A stretch of DNA of 32,950 nucleotides from Nocardiopsis listeri. GTDB lineage: Bacteria > Actinomycetota > Actinomycetes > Streptosporangiales > Streptosporangiaceae. Numbering within the stretch: the stretch's first letter is position 1; every line of letters begins with the position of its first letter. A model generated the notes under the pieces. It saw only the letters and a program-made list of their open reading frames with translations, made no database searches and was not told the DNA's origin. A program made the translations under genes and the position numbers. The DNA lies in assembly GCF_020741345.1 (NCBI RefSeq), contig NZ_DYZD01000336.1, forward strand, positions 1 to 32,950, in the 5' to 3' direction. This document shows, in pieces, positions 32,583-32,950 of this stretch.

Positions 32583-32950
32583 GTGCCGCACGCGGTGGAC
32601 CCCAACCGTGCCGCTCAGCACGGAAGCGTGGTCATGAGACTCCTCGACGAGATCTTCCCGCTCGTGGAGGGGGTCTACGTCGATCTGCACAAGAACCCGG
32701 AGCTCTCGCACTCCGAACAGCGCACCGCCAGCGTCGTCGCGGAATGGCTGACCCGAACCGGCTACGAGGTCCACAAGGGCGTCGGCGGAACCGGCGTGGT
32801 CGGCATCCTGCGCAACGGCCCCGGGCCCACGGTGATGCTGCGGGCCGACATGGACGCGCTTCCCCTGGAGGAGAAGACCGGGCTGCCCTACGCGAGCACG
32901 GCCAAGGCGGTGGACGACGAGGGCGTCGAGGTGCCCGTCATGCACGCCTG
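32583..32950 (+). CDS. M20-family amidohydrolase / metallopeptidase (N-terminal part)
   Basis: About 122 residues before the window ends. Seen: LLDEIFPLVEGVYVDLHKNPELSHSEQRTASVV, the M20D-type (amidohydrolase, hippurate hydrolase-like) start with H-x2-PELS, followed by VMLRADMDALPLEEKTGLPYAS, the LRADMDALP motif of that subgroup. The metal-binding GHD and later residues are outside the window. Likely cleaves N-acyl or aminoacyl bonds of a small substrate. Start: GTG at 32583 with GGTGG upstream is chosen; ATG at 32634 with GGAAG 8 nt before it is a real alternative, in frame. Confidence 0.85.
   Translation, partial: MPHAVDPNRAAQHGSVVMRLLDEIFPLVEGVYVDLHKNPELSHSEQRTASVVAEWLTRTGYEVHKGVGGTGVVGILRNGPGPTVMLRADMDALPLEEKTGLPYASTAKAVDDEGVEVPVMHA

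Overview
The window is high-GC DNA with short intergenic gaps, frequent GTG starts and many 4-nt start/stop overlaps. It carries families centred on Actinomycetota: a conservon, a DprE1/DprE2 pair, a DUF3068 protein, a GuaB1-type IMPDH-like protein, and MpaB oxygenases. I infer a filamentous actinomycete, plausibly of the Nocardiopsaceae, but no rRNA or other taxonomic marker is present. I see no tRNA, rRNA, CRISPR array, IS element or prophage.

Envelope block, 0.3-11.0 kb. A CNNM/CBS membrane protein (326-1612) is followed by two coupled SAM methyltransferases on the minus strand, a large GT-C-like membrane protein, an acyltransferase-3 protein and a DUF3068/PorA-family protein. The upstream regions of the GT-C gene and of the divergent acyltransferase/DUF3068 pair carry near-identical 14-bp palindromes of the KstR type (TnnAACnnGTTnnA). 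Next comes a three-gene operon for decaprenyl-phosphoryl-arabinose synthesis (UbiA-type phosphoribosyltransferase, dprE1, dprE2). Together these suggest lipid-linked sugar donor synthesis and modification of an envelope glycan. The DprE1 has Ala where benzothiazinones attack Cys in M. tuberculosis.

Transport, conservon and oxygenase block, 11.0-20.8 kb. A DHA2-type drug exporter and a TetR regulator diverge from a 33-bp inverted repeat that touches the exporter start codon. A complete conservon, cvnABCD (20805 down to 16823), is followed on the same strand by two tandem MpaB-type haem oxygenase paralogues. The second overlaps the start of a GPH/MelB-like transporter by 4 nt.

Right-hand block, 21.2-32.95 kb. 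A VanZ/RDD membrane protein converges on a four-gene minus-strand operon: an atypical ABC ATPase, a YhgE/Pip-type permease, a TetR regulator and a DUF3592 protein. The ATPase P-loop, signature and Walker B are all degenerate, and a clear inverted-repeat operator lies upstream. Then follow a membrane-anchored M23 peptidase, endonuclease V, GuaB1 (TTG start), a CDP-alcohol phosphatidyltransferase, a second unrelated-looking acyltransferase, and the start of an M20 amidohydrolase cut by the window end. Several convergent gene pairs are separated by strong hairpins, the best a 38-bp perfect palindrome at 30858-30895.
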